Assembly: GCA_030761205.1 (NCBI GenBank)
Contig: JAULJL010000034.1
Coordinates: 3,495,501 to 3,559,500, forward strand
Reading direction: 5' to 3'
From: Fremontodendron californicum
Lineage: Eukaryota; Streptophyta; Magnoliopsida; Malvales; Malvaceae
DNA: 64,000 nucleotides
In this document: positions 21,251-32,555 of the stretch, in pieces
Numbering within the stretch: the stretch's first letter is position 1
Layout of the letters: each line of letters opens with the position of its first letter
Position numbers and translations under genes: made by a program
Notes under the pieces: generated by a model
The model's input: the letters and a program-made list of their open reading frames with translations, nothing else
The model's database searches: none
Told to the model about the DNA's origin: nothing

Positions 21251-23968
21251 CATAGCGACATTTAAAAATTAAAACGCCGCGAAACTATAATCAATTTTCT
21301 TTCGGGAAAAAAATATTGCTCCAAAATTAAGCGCCAAATTTTGAAGGTGAGATCCGTTGCGTTTAGGTTTTGTATTAGCGGCGTTTGTCAACGCCGCTAA
21401 CTAATTTGATACAGAGGCGTTTTTGTGCACAAACGCCGCGAAATAATTTCATATAGCAGCGTTTGATATTGATCAAACGCCGCTGAAGATAAATCATTAA
21501 AATTGATGAGAAAACTCATCGTTTTATAATGGATTTAGCGGCGTTTGTCGAGCAAACGCCGCTAAGTCCAAAATAAACATTTAGCTCTCCCCTTTCCCTA
21601 AGTCAGAACGCTCTTCTCTCTCTCTCCCCCTTCCCCCAAGTCAGAACGCTCCACCATCTCTCACGAGCCGCCTCTCCATCATCTGTCACAGGCCATTCTC
21701 TCCTGCGTTTAGGGTTCCACAATCTAGTATTTTTGTTAGGGTTTTTATTTTAATTTGTTTATGATATATTACGGTTTTTATTTAGGGAAATTGAGGCAAA
21801 ATCAAATTTTGTATTTGCGTTGAATTGCTGTATTTTTGTTATGATATAAATTTGAATTGAATTGAATTGCTGTATTATTGTGAATTGAATTAAGGTTAAC
21901 TGAATTGATGTTTAGGGTTCCCCATGAGGGTTTTTATTTTAATTTGTTTATGATATAAATTTGAATTGAATTGCTGTATTTTTATTTTTATTTGTTTATG
22001 ATTGCTCAAGTAGCCCAAGTTCAGTTTTTCACTTTGCTTAGATAGCCCAAATTCAGTTTGAACTGTATTTTAGAGAATTTTTAATGGATAGAGTTAGTTA
22101 TTTCTATGATGGCAATTTGAAGTATCTTTGCTTATTAACCTTGGTGCTTTTCTTGGGTTTGATATTTCTTTGCTTAGAAAACTAATAAGATGGTATAAAG
22201 CTAAATTGAATTTCAGATTGATGACAACATGCCATTTAAATAAGATAGGCACCCTAGGATTTCCAATTAAAAAAATTTAGAATTATGTGTTGATGCTTGT
22301 GTACTAGCAATATGCTTTGAATTATTGAATGTTTCAATTTTAGTTATGAATACTTGGTTTAATCCTGTCTAATTGTATCCTTGAGCTGTTTTATAAACAT
22401 TGTATTAGAAATAGTTACGTGTATGATTTGGCTCATGATTTGGCTCTTCAATTGCTCATTTTGTATGAAATGTGACAGTTGTTATTTAATTATCATTGAT
22501 ATACATATATATATGTGGGAGTGATCACTTTATCTTCTTTAGTTGATGCTTGTGAATTGATTTTTTTTTGTTTCTGCAGTAACCGTTTGATCCATATATA
22601 TATATATATATATATATACTTTTTTTCTCTTAAATTATATATACATAGATAGACAATATATATGCCTCAAAAAGTCATAAGACTAGCAATTTACTTCAAT
22701 TTAGTACAAACTAATACTCTTATTAATTTTGGTTTATTTCTTGTAATAGCTGCTGCAGAAGAAAAAACTACAAGGTATGATTTAGTATCATATTCGTGTT
22801 TATGTTTAATTATTTATATTGTTAAAATGTTTAGACTGTATGCATACAAATCACGTACCACATTATATTGACTGACCATTATAATAATGATTAATTGATA
22901 TCTGTCAAACTGTATTGATTCATAAGTTGTCTGAATTTTCTTTATTTTTTTAACTTCAAGCCTTAAATCCGAATCTCATATGAGAAAGACCATATAAAAT
23001 TAAATTAAATTAAAGAGCCTTAAATGAACTTCAAGTTTAGACTTAAAGTCTTAAGCACGAATATGATCTGTTATAGAGTATGAAGTCTAGACAATCATGA
23101 CTGAGTAGAACGTAGCTCCATGTTTATTGATCATTTACTAAAATTTTGTATAACTTATAATATATTATTTTATAATTTAGACTTACGTACGAAATGAATA
23201 AGAGTTGGATGCAAAAATCATGGGTAAGTCAAGAGTACCATCTCGGAGTAGATAGTTTTCTCGATTTCTCTTTTCAGAATGCAAGCGAAGATAATATGAT
23301 ATTATGTCCTTGATAGGGCTCATGAGAACAACTTGCTATGGATAAAACGTTCTTCTTACGGCTGTCCTCCAACTTTTAACATTTGTAACTTATAATTTTT
23401 TAAGTTGTAAGTGGATTTGATGTGTTAAGTAATACATTCCTTGTACGGTTGATATTTTATATTAAATATATCTTTATATTATGGTTTTTTTTAATAATAG
23501 GTGGCGTTTGTGTATTATTGGACAGTTCTGTAAATAGTAATGCAGGTATTATTAATAAATATAACTTTTTAAACAAAATAAATGACAATAAAAAAAATCT
23601 GCATATTTAGCGGCGTTTCAAGAACCAAACGCCGCTAATTCTAGCAAAAAATAGCTGCGTTTGAAGAACATAAACGCTGCTAAAATTTTATAATTAGCGG
23701 CGTTTGTGGGATCACAAACGCCACTAAACAAATCTATTTAGCGGCGTTTGATACTACGAAACGCCGCTAAGTGCCCCTCCAAAATGACTTTTGGAAGTTC
23801 TATTGTGGCGTTTTAAAACGCCACTATAGATACCTACAAACGCCACTAGTTTAGCAGCGTTTTAGGTACAAACGCCGCAAAATGTCCCGGCCCTGCATTT
23901 GCCAGCGTTTGTGGCAGCTTTTTTCTGAATGCCTCGACTGTTTTAGCGGCGTTTACACCGGGGAAAGA
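21251..23968. repeat. Right body of the CACTA element with subterminal repeats
   Basis: GGCGTTT...AAACGCC inverted pairs occur at about 21265-21570 and again at about 23605-23960. Many are short hairpins, such as GGCGTTTGTCAACGCCGCTA. Between them (about 21600-23580) lies AT-rich filler with a CT-rich leader-like block, a duplicated AAGTCAGAACGCTC unit and a (TA)n tract at 22595-22618. There is no coding sequence I can support. Confidence 0.7.
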
Positions 23969-23999
23969 CCAGTTTGTTGTAATGCTGTTATACTTCCTA

Positions 24000-24909
24000 G
24001 CTGCAAAGATAGTTACTCCTCCTTGATCCCTTTAAGGAGCTTCAGTTCAGCACTTGAAGCATGGTAGGTCTATTAGCAAGATTTTCAGATAGGCAAACTG
24101 CAGCAATACCTAGCACCTGAAGCATCATCTGCTTTGAATCCGCGTTTAGAACCATTGCATCTAAAACATCGGCAGCCTGACCCTTATTTTGATCTTTCTT
24201 AGACACTCAGCCAACCAAATTCCCTTCTTCAGTCTCTTTAAACATCTCCCTTTGTAGTAGACCTACCGCTCTAGGCCCATATTCTTCTGGTGGAATGTAA
24301 CCAAAAGTCCCTGTAATATCATTATCAATACTAACATGAGTTTCACAAGCACTAATCAGTCTTGCCAGCCCAAAGTGATCAGCAACTTTCGGTTCAAATT
24401 CTTCACTGAGTAATATGTTGCTCGCTTTGATATCTCTATAGATGATATCAGGAATGAAACCATGGTGAAGAAAAGCTAGACCCTGAGCAGCACCCATTGC
24501 AATTTTGAAGCGTTTGGAGTTGGGACCAGTCAAGGACATCATGAGCTCCACTGATATTTCTCAACCACCATTAATCACGTATTCATAAACAAGGAGCTTC
24601 TCCTCACCCAAAGAACATGTATCCAAGCAATGGGACAAGATTGTGATGCTTCAAATTACCCAACGTTTCCATTTCAGCAATGAATTCTCGATGGCCCTAT
24701 GTTTTAGCCTAGCTTAGCTTCTATACTCGAACAGTGTTTCCACTAGGCAACTTAGCTTTGTAAATTAACAGTTTCGAATCCGAATCCTCCACCGCCAATT
24801 ATGTTTGTCTTACAAAACTGGTTCGTGCCCTCAAGAATGTCGCCGAGTGTTAACTTGAGGAGCTTCTCGAAAATGGCGATGTTGATGCTCACACAAAATA
24901 TTTTCCAGG
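24000..24909 (-). pseudogene. Receptor-like kinase pseudogene, EMS1/EXS type (kinase domain fragment)
   Basis: Read on the minus strand from about 24895 to 24000, frames give in order: KLTLGDILEGTNQFCKTNII, a GGGGFG loop, KRFKIAMGAAQGLAFLHH, IIYRDIKASNILL, EPKVAD-FGLARLISACETHVS, GTFGYIPPE, then GQAADVLDAMVLNADSKQMM and NRPTMLQVL. This is the kinase half of an EMS1/EXS-like leucine-rich-repeat receptor kinase, which controls anther cell fate in other plants. It is dead: several frameshifts and stops, HRD reads YRD, DFG is broken by an extra His, and a block after the activation loop is missing. The leucine-rich repeats are absent. The right side abuts the target duplication of a Mutator-like element, so the pseudogene was probably cut by that insertion. 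Confidence 0.85.
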
Positions 24910-25005
24910 CCAACAAGAGGTTTTTTTATATCAGAATATAGCTTTTTATTTTTATAATTATCATTTTTTTTAATTACCGAAATTCGTTCTTTTTTAAACC
25001 TGTTA

Positions 25006-25167
25006 GGAAATCGCCATGGGCCATGGCTATTTCCCAACATGTTTATCAATTTTTTTTAAATTGATTAAGGGAAACCTCCATGACCCATGGCGATTTTCCT
25101 TGTATGTTTTAAAAAATATATATATTATTTACATGTTGGGAAATTGCCATAGACCATGGCGATTTCC
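25006..25167. repeat. Three imperfect palindromes, left arm of the Mutator-like element
   Basis: About 30-bp units built on GGAAATCGCCATG / CATGGCGATTTCC occur at about 25006-25034, 25069-25098 and 25138-25167. Two more are in the right arm (27855-27883 and 27923-27953). They are candidate protein-binding sites or hairpins. Confidence 0.75.
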
Positions 25168-25430
25168 CAACAATTTTTTTATTTCTATTTTTTTCTTTAA
25201 AAAATTAAATAAAAAAATTAAAAATTATATAATTTAAAAAATAATAATGTAATAAATTTTAAATAACAAAAAAAAAACAATTTACAAAAAATATAATTAT
25301 ATAACATGTACTAATAAATAAAAAAGAAACTTGCATAACATGAAATGCAAAACATGTAAATTTATAAATTATTATACAAAAATACACTATTTTCGTTATA
25401 TTATACAAAAGTATATTTAATTCAAATTAT

Positions 25431-27616
25431 TTATGGAGGAGCTCTCATATCGCGTGGTGTTGAGCAACAATGTAGAGTTCTTCTATTGCGTGGTGGTTGC
25501 ACCCGTCGTTCAACCTCATCAGTGGCACGTATTCACGGTCGACCACGACCTCTTGCTACAATCGTCACTGGTTCTGGTTGTATGTCATCCGCATGCTCAT
25601 GGACGGTGCTGTAATGACCCACATCAGTCGATGAAAACGCACTACTAGAGGGACCCATTTCTTTTGTATCAAAAATTTGAAACTCACTACTGGAGGAGCC
25701 AACACCTAGTCCACCCATAAAGAAAACCTGACTACTAGATGGACCCACAAATGATGTACCACCAAATGCTGACGCAGGGGTTCCAAACTGATACAATGTA
25801 CTTAGATATGATGAACCTAGACTTAGGGTGAGGAGCTGGTCATCTAACCTCGTCATTGGCAGTGATAGTCAGTAACACTCATCAACATCATCTTCAGGGT
25901 GACTCATGGAATAACTATGACTGAATGGTACTCCATGATCCCATTCAGGTTCAAGATGACTAAATGACATCCTCGGTGCAGTGAACTCCGCCGCATGTGA
26001 TGAGGCTGGTTGACGCGTCCGCCCACGTTGTCGGCTAGGTCTAGGAACTTCCATTTCCTGTGTAGGAGGGACTGAATTTGAAGTTCTTCCGCTAAATGGC
26101 ATACTCCTAACATCCTCAAACTTCGACAGTGGACAAACAAAAGGCCGACCTTCATTTTTATACCATCTTATGTAATCATCAGATAGGTTGAAATTATTAC
26201 CAACAATGGGATAACCTGTCAGAATTCGTTCAAAACGTATATCCCACCACTGGATCCATTGTTGATGCTTCATAAGCCAGAATTCTTTATGACGTTCACA
26301 CATGTCAATCTTGTGAATCTTGTCAAGGTTCACCGCTGGTTGCGGAATTGGTTGTTGCAGCCCAAATTGTCGCAACACCTTGTCAATGTGGTGCCACTCC
26401 ACATATGCAAAGCATATCAATGCTGTATTTGCTTTCCATATATGACAATTATTGTAGGAATCCGATGGTAGGTATGTCATAATTTCATTTGAAGAATATG
26501 ATATCCATACAAACTGCGAATAATTATTACAAATTATTAGTTTTATATGGGTAAATACAAAAATACTTGAATGTAACAATCGAAACATTTACCTTATCAT
26601 ATCCTAGTCGATCTAGTCGGAATCTTATACTTGCAAGGTCGGCCGGAGTATCGGTATGATCTTTACGATGACTCTACTTGTTAAAATGCGTATAAAATCT
26701 TAATAGACCTATAAAAAATACAAGTTTGTACAAAATTAATAAAATAGTAAAGATTATTACCTGCTTGCAATGGGGTATACAGGCGAAACATTCACGCGCG
26801 GAGCAAGAAACGGCAGCTGATACCAAGCCCATGACTGTAAAAGCACTAAACATCCACCTATGTCATGACTCTTTGGAACTGTAGCCTGGCACAGTTCTCT
26901 ATACAAAACCCCCAAACACGCAGAACCCCAACTATAATTTGCTGCACGCTCTAAATCACAAAGTAATGGAAGATACATTAAATGTACCCAACTGCTCGAT
27001 TTGTCAGGCATTAGCATTCCTCAAATCAAACGTAAAATATATGCTCTAGCAGCATATTTTATCTCTTCTTCACTTGCATGTTCAAGAAGATTTTGAAAGG
27101 ACTTCAACCAAGTTAGTTTCACCGTTGAGCCATATACATACTCTTCTGGAGGTACAACGTTCAATAAATTTTGACACTCTTCATTCCAATCTAGAAAGCT
27201 TGCATCTATAACTGCGTCGTCATGCATCAGAAGTCCAAGTTGAAGCGTAACATCTTTTAGAGTGACTATGCATTCACCACACGGAAAATGAAAAGTGTGC
27301 GTCTCGGGTCTCCATCGTTCAATCAACGCACTGATTAAATTGGGTTGAAGCAGAAATCGTCGAATTTGAATTACATAATAAAATCCGGCTCTTTTTAAGT
27401 AGTCAATAATATATGGATGCGGGTCCTCAAAAGAAAATTTCATCGAACGTAACACTCGTCGAGTATCCTGTTGATAATTAATTAAATTAAATAATTATAA
27501 AATTATAAAAAATTAATAATGCTATACAGATAATATTATAAAAATTTACTTACCTCTTGAAATATAACTGAGGATATGTGATTCTCTTGCAACCTCAATA
27601 ATGATGATGAAGCCAT
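25431..27616 (-). pseudogene. Plant mobile domain (MAIN/MAIL-like) gene, broken by in-frame stops
   Basis: Exons on the minus strand: 27616-27554, 27467-26761, 26671-26593, 26513-25869 and probably on to 25431. Splicing keeps one frame (63+707+79+645 bp). The product has the plant-mobile-domain core: LRLQENHIS, LISALIERWRPETHTFHF, PCGECIVTLKDVTLQLGL, and later VEWHHIDKVLRQFGLQQPIP, followed by a Ser/Pro-rich tail with GRGRP. Such proteins (MAIN, MAIL1 and transposon-borne kin) act in genome stability and silencing. TGA stops interrupt the frame after YILRLI (about 27018), after DECY (25869-25871) and after GRGRP (25533-25535). The original reading may have continued to the TAA at 25431. With at least one stop inside the core domain it is probably non-functional. 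Confidence 0.8.
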
Positions 27617-27854
27617 TTTTAAATCAACACTAAGAGATTTTGTATGGAAGAATGAAGAATCAACACTAAGAGAAGATTTGAGATTTTTTTGGTATGAAAT
27701 AAAAGGAAGAAATTTGAGTTTATGAATTAAGTTGTAAGAATAAATGGGTGGAAATTTGAAGGCAAAAGATCAAGTGACCGTTGCCTTCAATTTTTTATTT
27801 TTTTTACTGTTGATAAATGGTACAATTTGACTAATTTTAAAAAAAAATTGTTTT

Positions 27855-27953
27855 GGAAATCGCCATGACCCATGACGATTTCCCAACATGTAAATTTAAT
27901 TTATTTTTTTTTTAAACATACAAGGAAAATCGCCATGACCCATGACGATTTCC
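27855..27953. repeat. Two imperfect palindromes, right arm of the Mutator-like element
   Basis: GGAAATCGCCATGACCCATG continuing into ACGATTTCC occurs twice, inverted relative to the left-arm units. Confidence 0.75.
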
Positions 27954-28061
27954 CAACAGATTTAAAAAAAGAGAAGATTTCGGTAATTAAAAAAATATAT
28001 CGGTAATTTGAAAATAAATAAAAAATAAAAAATTATATTAGGATAAAAAAACCCAACAAGA

Positions 28062-28505
28062 CTTGAAGCAACCCTAACATCTCCCAGGCGAGACTTGCTT
28101 TTTATTTTTGTACACAGGCCACCGCAAAATATGGGATTGAGTTGAGAGTTGAGAAATCTATAGGCCTATAAATTTAGAATTTGAAAGTTGAGGCCCAGTT
28201 TCCGGAGACCAATAATTTAAGACCAAGCCAGCTCACTCGAAGGGCTAAGAATCTAGGCCTATGGCTACTTTTCATTTTTCAAGAAGTTTTTCTTTCTGTA
28301 TTAGTGGACATGGTCCAATCGTGTCGGTTATGGGTCTCAATTGAGCAAGAAATTAAAATCCGAACTTAACTCAATTGATTAATATAATTGCTTTTAAGAT
28401 ATGATATCGAACAAATCTTGAATTCGAATTTCAATATTTACAATTTTTTTTTTTATCTTTTATCTGCGGTTTTTTTATAAAAAAGTTACTTCTTAAGGAT
28501 ATTAC

Positions 28506-28562
<57 letters not shown>

Positions 28563-29473
28563 AAAGAAAGCTTTTGGAACTGCCATGAAAGTAGCATGGC
28601 AGCTTTTGGATCTTCTACATCAGCTGTGGAAGTTTAAAAATAGTACTAATTTGCTGTACACTTTGTTTAGGAACATGCTTTTGTACATAACGGTATGGTG
28701 AACCTTAACTCAGGTGGCCAGGCCAGTCTCTGATAAAAAATGTTCCACAACTGCATGCTTCAAATCAAAAGGTGACAAGCAATAACAATTAACAATAAAT
28801 CAGTCACGGAAAAGCGAGAACGAGATTAAAATTTGATGCATTTTGCATCTTAAAAGAGAGACAAAGGAACACTAGGAAATTGGAAATATCAGAAAGGATT
28901 TCTTCTTGAACCACTACTTACAACGAGCATAGTCCCTAGACAGTGGTACCAGCAAAACAGGCTTTGCCAGGATTTATGTGATCAGTTTCCAGCTTAAACT
29001 TTCACTTCCAAGTTCCAAAGGCTTCGATGCTGGTTTAACAGTAGAAGGTGCAGTTCCAGCCAGCTTCCAGCAGGTCCAGGATAACAGGACACGTGGCTAA
29101 TTTGCATAGTCCCTAAACCAACGTGTTAAAAGCAGATTTTTGCCACGATTTATGCTGATCGTAGAGGAATCAAGTAATGTCAGTCAAAGAATCTGGGCAG
29201 CAAGAACTTTCTAGTTTTGAATTCTCTGTTAGACGAAAATTATTCTTTGAAATTCAACTACGTGTCGAATTTATAGAGGTTTATTCTCTCAATAGAACAG
29301 ATAAGTGGCAGTTCATCGCTTCAAATTCCTTTGGTCTATCTTTATTTTCATGTTCATTAAAATTGAATTGTCAATTTCAAATTCGTCGATTGAGGAAGAT
29401 TTGTTAGTGTCAAATTAATTATTTTTTATATAATTTATATTTTTAATTCAATTGTTATATTTCATATTTTATT
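28062..29473. other. Intergenic sequence
   Basis: No gene recognised. A (TA)n tract of about 50 bp lies at 28509-28558. A degenerate duplication of AGTCCCTA...GATTTATG...GATC occurs at about 28931-28982 and 29107-29160. A CACGTGGC G-box-like site lies near 29090. Confidence 0.4.
28509..28558. repeat. (TA)n microsatellite
   Basis: About 50 bp of alternating TA. Confidence 0.9.
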
Positions 29474-30654
29474 TGTTACAAGAAAAGAAGTTTTTATATT
29501 TTTAATTGTGTGTATAAAAAATAGTAAGAAAAAAGATAAGATTACAAGAACATACAAAAATACGTGATTCGAGCACGATGGCTTACAACTACGTAGAAAA
29601 AATCTAATGACTACATTATTGATATTATGAATTGTATTTAATTTTGTACAGGAGTGCTTGTATATGTATAGAAAGTTATCATAAATTTAGGAAAGATTAA
29701 ACAAGAATATTGTATCGTAATCTTTAATATATCGTACCGTAATCGTATCGTAATCCATAATATCTTTAAATACATTTATTATACTAACACTCCCCTCAAA
29801 CTCAAGGTGGTATTGTAAATACCAATTTGAGTTTGTCAACTAACAAACTAACATGTGGCGGAATACATGACAGAAGAATCTAACGTGGTGTAACACGCAA
29901 CATGCAAATCTAACGTGACAAAATATGTGACAGGAAGACGTGGCATAACACGTGATAGGAAGACGTAGCGTAACACGTTGTAGGAAAATCTGATGTGACA
30001 GAACATGCAACAAGTACAAGAAAATCTGTTGTGGTGGAACACATAGCAGGAACATGACGAAAAACGTTGCAGAAAAATCTGACGTGACAAAACACGTAAT
30101 ACGAAAACAAAAAAACACAAGCAAAAGAACATAACAGACCTGACTCTGATACCATGTTAAGCATCCACCTAAAACTAATTGACAGTAAGTGGAAAGGCTC
30201 AACTTTAATATAAGATCACAGGAAATATAAGACTTAATAGATGTAGAGATAACAACACTTAACACTCCCCCTCACGTGTAGCTCAACAAGGGCCTACACG
30301 TGGACAATCTCATAAGGGGTGGTCAACCTCACATGGAGTTAAGCGTGAAGAACATAACACACCTAGGCTCATCTGATACCATGTTACAAAAAAAGAAATT
30401 CTTGTATTCTTAATTGTGTGGGATAGAAAATAGTAAGAAAGACAAAATTACAAGAATGGTTCGGCCATGATGGCCCACATTCACGCAAAAAAAATCCAAA
30501 GGGCTACATTGTTGATATTCTGAATTGTATTTAAGTTTGTACAAGAGTGCCCTATATATATAGAAGGTTCTCATCAATTTAGGAAAAAATCAAGAATATT
30601 GTAAGAGAGATAAATGTTTGGTGTTTGAACTTGAAAATTTTTATTAACCATCAA

Positions 30655-30695
<41 letters not shown>

Positions 30696-30949
30696 TACAA
30701 GAAATAAGAGATAAAGACTAATTTATCTCATCTATACAAAAGATAAAAGATTAGTTTATCTCATCTATAAGAGATAAAAAAAACTAGTTACAAAGATTAA
30801 CTTTATCTAATCTATACAAAGTGATAAAAGATTATCTACTTGATATTTTCTTTATCTTTATCTTTTATAAATATCGTATCTTAATCCCTAATATATAGTA
30901 CCGTAATCGTTAATTCATAATATCTCTAATTATATTTATAATACTAACA
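29474..30949 (-). mobile_element. Composite TRIM-type LTR element with three LTR-like units
   Basis: On the minus strand the order is: an LTR of type X (30949-30382, enlarged by an AT-rich insertion with a TA repeat), an initiator-Met-type PBS TGGTATCAGATG, a short internal part, an LTR of type Y (30264-30155, about 110 bp), a second PBS TGGTATCAGAGT, a second internal part, and another LTR of type X (29789-29474). The type Y unit is the same family as the LTRs of the TRIM at 53803-54127. The outer flanks are TTATT and CTATT, a 4-of-5 TSD match. No protein is encoded. It looks like recombination between two related TRIMs. Confidence 0.65.
29850..30120. repeat. Degenerate tandem repeats inside the composite TRIM
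   Basis: Units of about 25-35 bp such as GGAAGACGTGGCATAACACG and GGAAGACGTAGCGTAACACG recur with variation some eight times. Long open frames on the minus strand here follow from this repetition and are not genes. Confidence 0.6.
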
Positions 30950-31894
30950 CTATTCATATAGATCGTGCATATCAAATTTTGAATAAATAAAAAATTCAAC
31001 TATTTGTTTGATATAAAAGAATTTAACCCTTAAATATACATTAAAAAGAGATATTCTCGACCAACATGATATATATCATATCAATTCGAAAATTTATGTG
31101 CACAATGAATGTGATTATATTACTAAATTTAACGATCGATTTATTGAAATATTAATCGTACACGAAATTATAAAAACATAAAAAACTAATTTAATTTACA
31201 CTCACAAATTATTTATCCTTATAATATATATATATATATATATTATAAAAGCAATTAAGACTAAGAGTGAGACCCACACTTTCAAAATATGCAAGGAAAA
31301 TTAACTATTCATTTGAGCGAAGCAAAAGACTTGTATACAGTTGGCTGCCAATGATTTCCCCACGTACAGCTGGACTTCTTACTTTTCCTTTTGGACTCTG
31401 AATGAATACATTAAAACACCATTTTTTTCTCTTATTCTCTGAATCTTATTCATTAATTTAGAAAGGAATAAAGATATAAACCTTTTATGTTTGATGGAAC
31501 TTTGAAAAGTTATTAAGTGCTGTGGCCTGTTAGGGAGAAGTGTGTTGCATTAATATTACTGTTAAAAGAGGAAAATAATTAATGATGTTCTAGCTACAAT
31601 TAATAAAAAATAATTATCAAGTATCAACCTAATTTAATTTATAATATTATTAATATAATACAAATTTAAAATATATGAAAATTATATCAAGGTTATTAAA
31701 AATGATATGTTAAACTCATATCATATTGTGTCACGTCACGACTAGACTTCAAAACGTTAGACAAAGCTCCGAAGCTTTCTCGACAAATCTGTCAATCGTA
31801 GGTAACCGCATGCTTTAATTAGATGAAAAGGACTTGGGTTTAATAATGTTAAGAAAACTAGAGCAAACCCAAGGGATCCAAAAATGTGCTTTCC

Positions 31895-31946
<52 letters not shown>

Positions 31947-32444
31947 CATTTTGCCAAATGAGATGATACTGGCAGGGTCCAAATGCCCTTTGACATGTTT
32001 TTAAGCTTGTTGATAAGATTTAGATTTTTCTTTCTTTTTTTTTTTAATTTCGGGTTTCTACTTTCAAATTAGAGAAAGCATGCGTATGGAGTGAAGCACC
32101 TTAAAAGCTGAAATCCCATTTGTCCGAATATATCATATTATATTAAAGTGGAAAAAAGTTGTATTCTTTCATTCTTAATGAACCCAATAACCCAAATACG
32201 TGTTTGATTCCATACAGTGATTTGTGTTATGAAATAAAGCATTTTTATTAAGCTTTTTTGAAGGTATCTCTAACCAGCAATCCCATCTCTCCAGTTGTTT
32301 CTCCCTTCATATTTATTTGTAAAGTTACAAAATCATGTCCTTTCCCGAAATAGACAAATATTTTCTTTGTTATTCCGATAAGCATTTTCGAATCCCTTGA
32401 GCTTCAAACCCAAGCTCCTTTCAAGTCCCCTTCTCTTTTCTATC
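30950..32444. other. Intergenic sequence upstream of the PEBP gene
   Basis: AT-rich with no gene seen. It holds (TA)n tracts near 31219-31242 and 31900-31941. The last few hundred bases are the likely promoter of the PEBP gene. Confidence 0.5.
31900..31941. repeat. (AT)n microsatellite
   Basis: About 42 bp of alternating AT. Confidence 0.9.
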
Positions 32445-32451
32445 TATAAAA
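32445..32451 (+). promoter_or_regulatory. TATA box of the PEBP gene
   Basis: TATAAAA in the context TCTATCTATAAAAGCTCTCG, about 105 bp before the start codon, with a CT-rich leader between them. Confidence 0.65.
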
Positions 32452-32555
32452 GCTCTCGTATTCTTTCAAACCCATTGCATCGAAAGCAGCTGAAACATAC
32501 ATAACTTTCTCTCTTTCGATCTCGATCTTAACTGTTGCATTAATTTGTGTTCATC

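Larger units (their letters stand above)
8102..23984. mobile_element. Non-autonomous CACTA element, split by a nested retrotransposon
   Basis: The left end is CACTACAGCAAAATTGG (8102-8118). The right end CCAGTTTGTTGTAATG (23969-23984) is a diverged inverted copy. The adjoining 3 bp are CTA and CTG, a near-match to the 3-bp CACTA target duplication. Inside both ends lie many direct and inverted copies of AGCGGCGTTTG / CAAACGCCGCT, the subterminal repeats expected to bind a CACTA transposase. Removing the inserted retrotransposon leaves about 2.9 kb. No transposase is seen, so it would need an autonomous relative. A CT-rich block at 21590-21730 with a duplicated AAGTCAGAACGCTC unit looks like a captured leader. 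Confidence 0.75.
24919..28052 (-). mobile_element. Mutator-like element with long inverted repeats carrying a plant-mobile-domain gene
   Basis: A perfect 9-bp duplication, CCAACAAGA, lies at 24910-24918 and 28053-28061. The termini GGTTTTTTTAT and ATAAAAAAAC begin imperfect inverted repeats of roughly 150 bp or more that include AATTACCGAAAT and the GGAAATCGCCATG palindromes. The only gene inside is a plant-mobile-domain gene on the minus strand, now broken. No MuDR-type transposase is visible, so the element is non-autonomous. Plant-mobile-domain genes are known passengers of MuDR-type and gypsy elements. Confidence 0.85.

Noticed and set aside
23605..23960. CRISPR-like appearance of regularly spaced GGCGTTT/AAACGCC repeats
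   Set aside because: The repeats are inverted as often as direct, vary in spacing, and sit at the end of a CACTA element in a plant genome. They are transposon subterminal repeats.
24831..25237. Short frames built on the ATCGCCATGG palindromes
   Set aside because: They are by-products of the palindromic arms of the Mutator-like element.
29840..30265. Overlapping minus-strand frames rich in Cys, Phe and His
   Set aside because: They follow from a degenerate tandem repeat inside a TRIM-type element and change frame freely.
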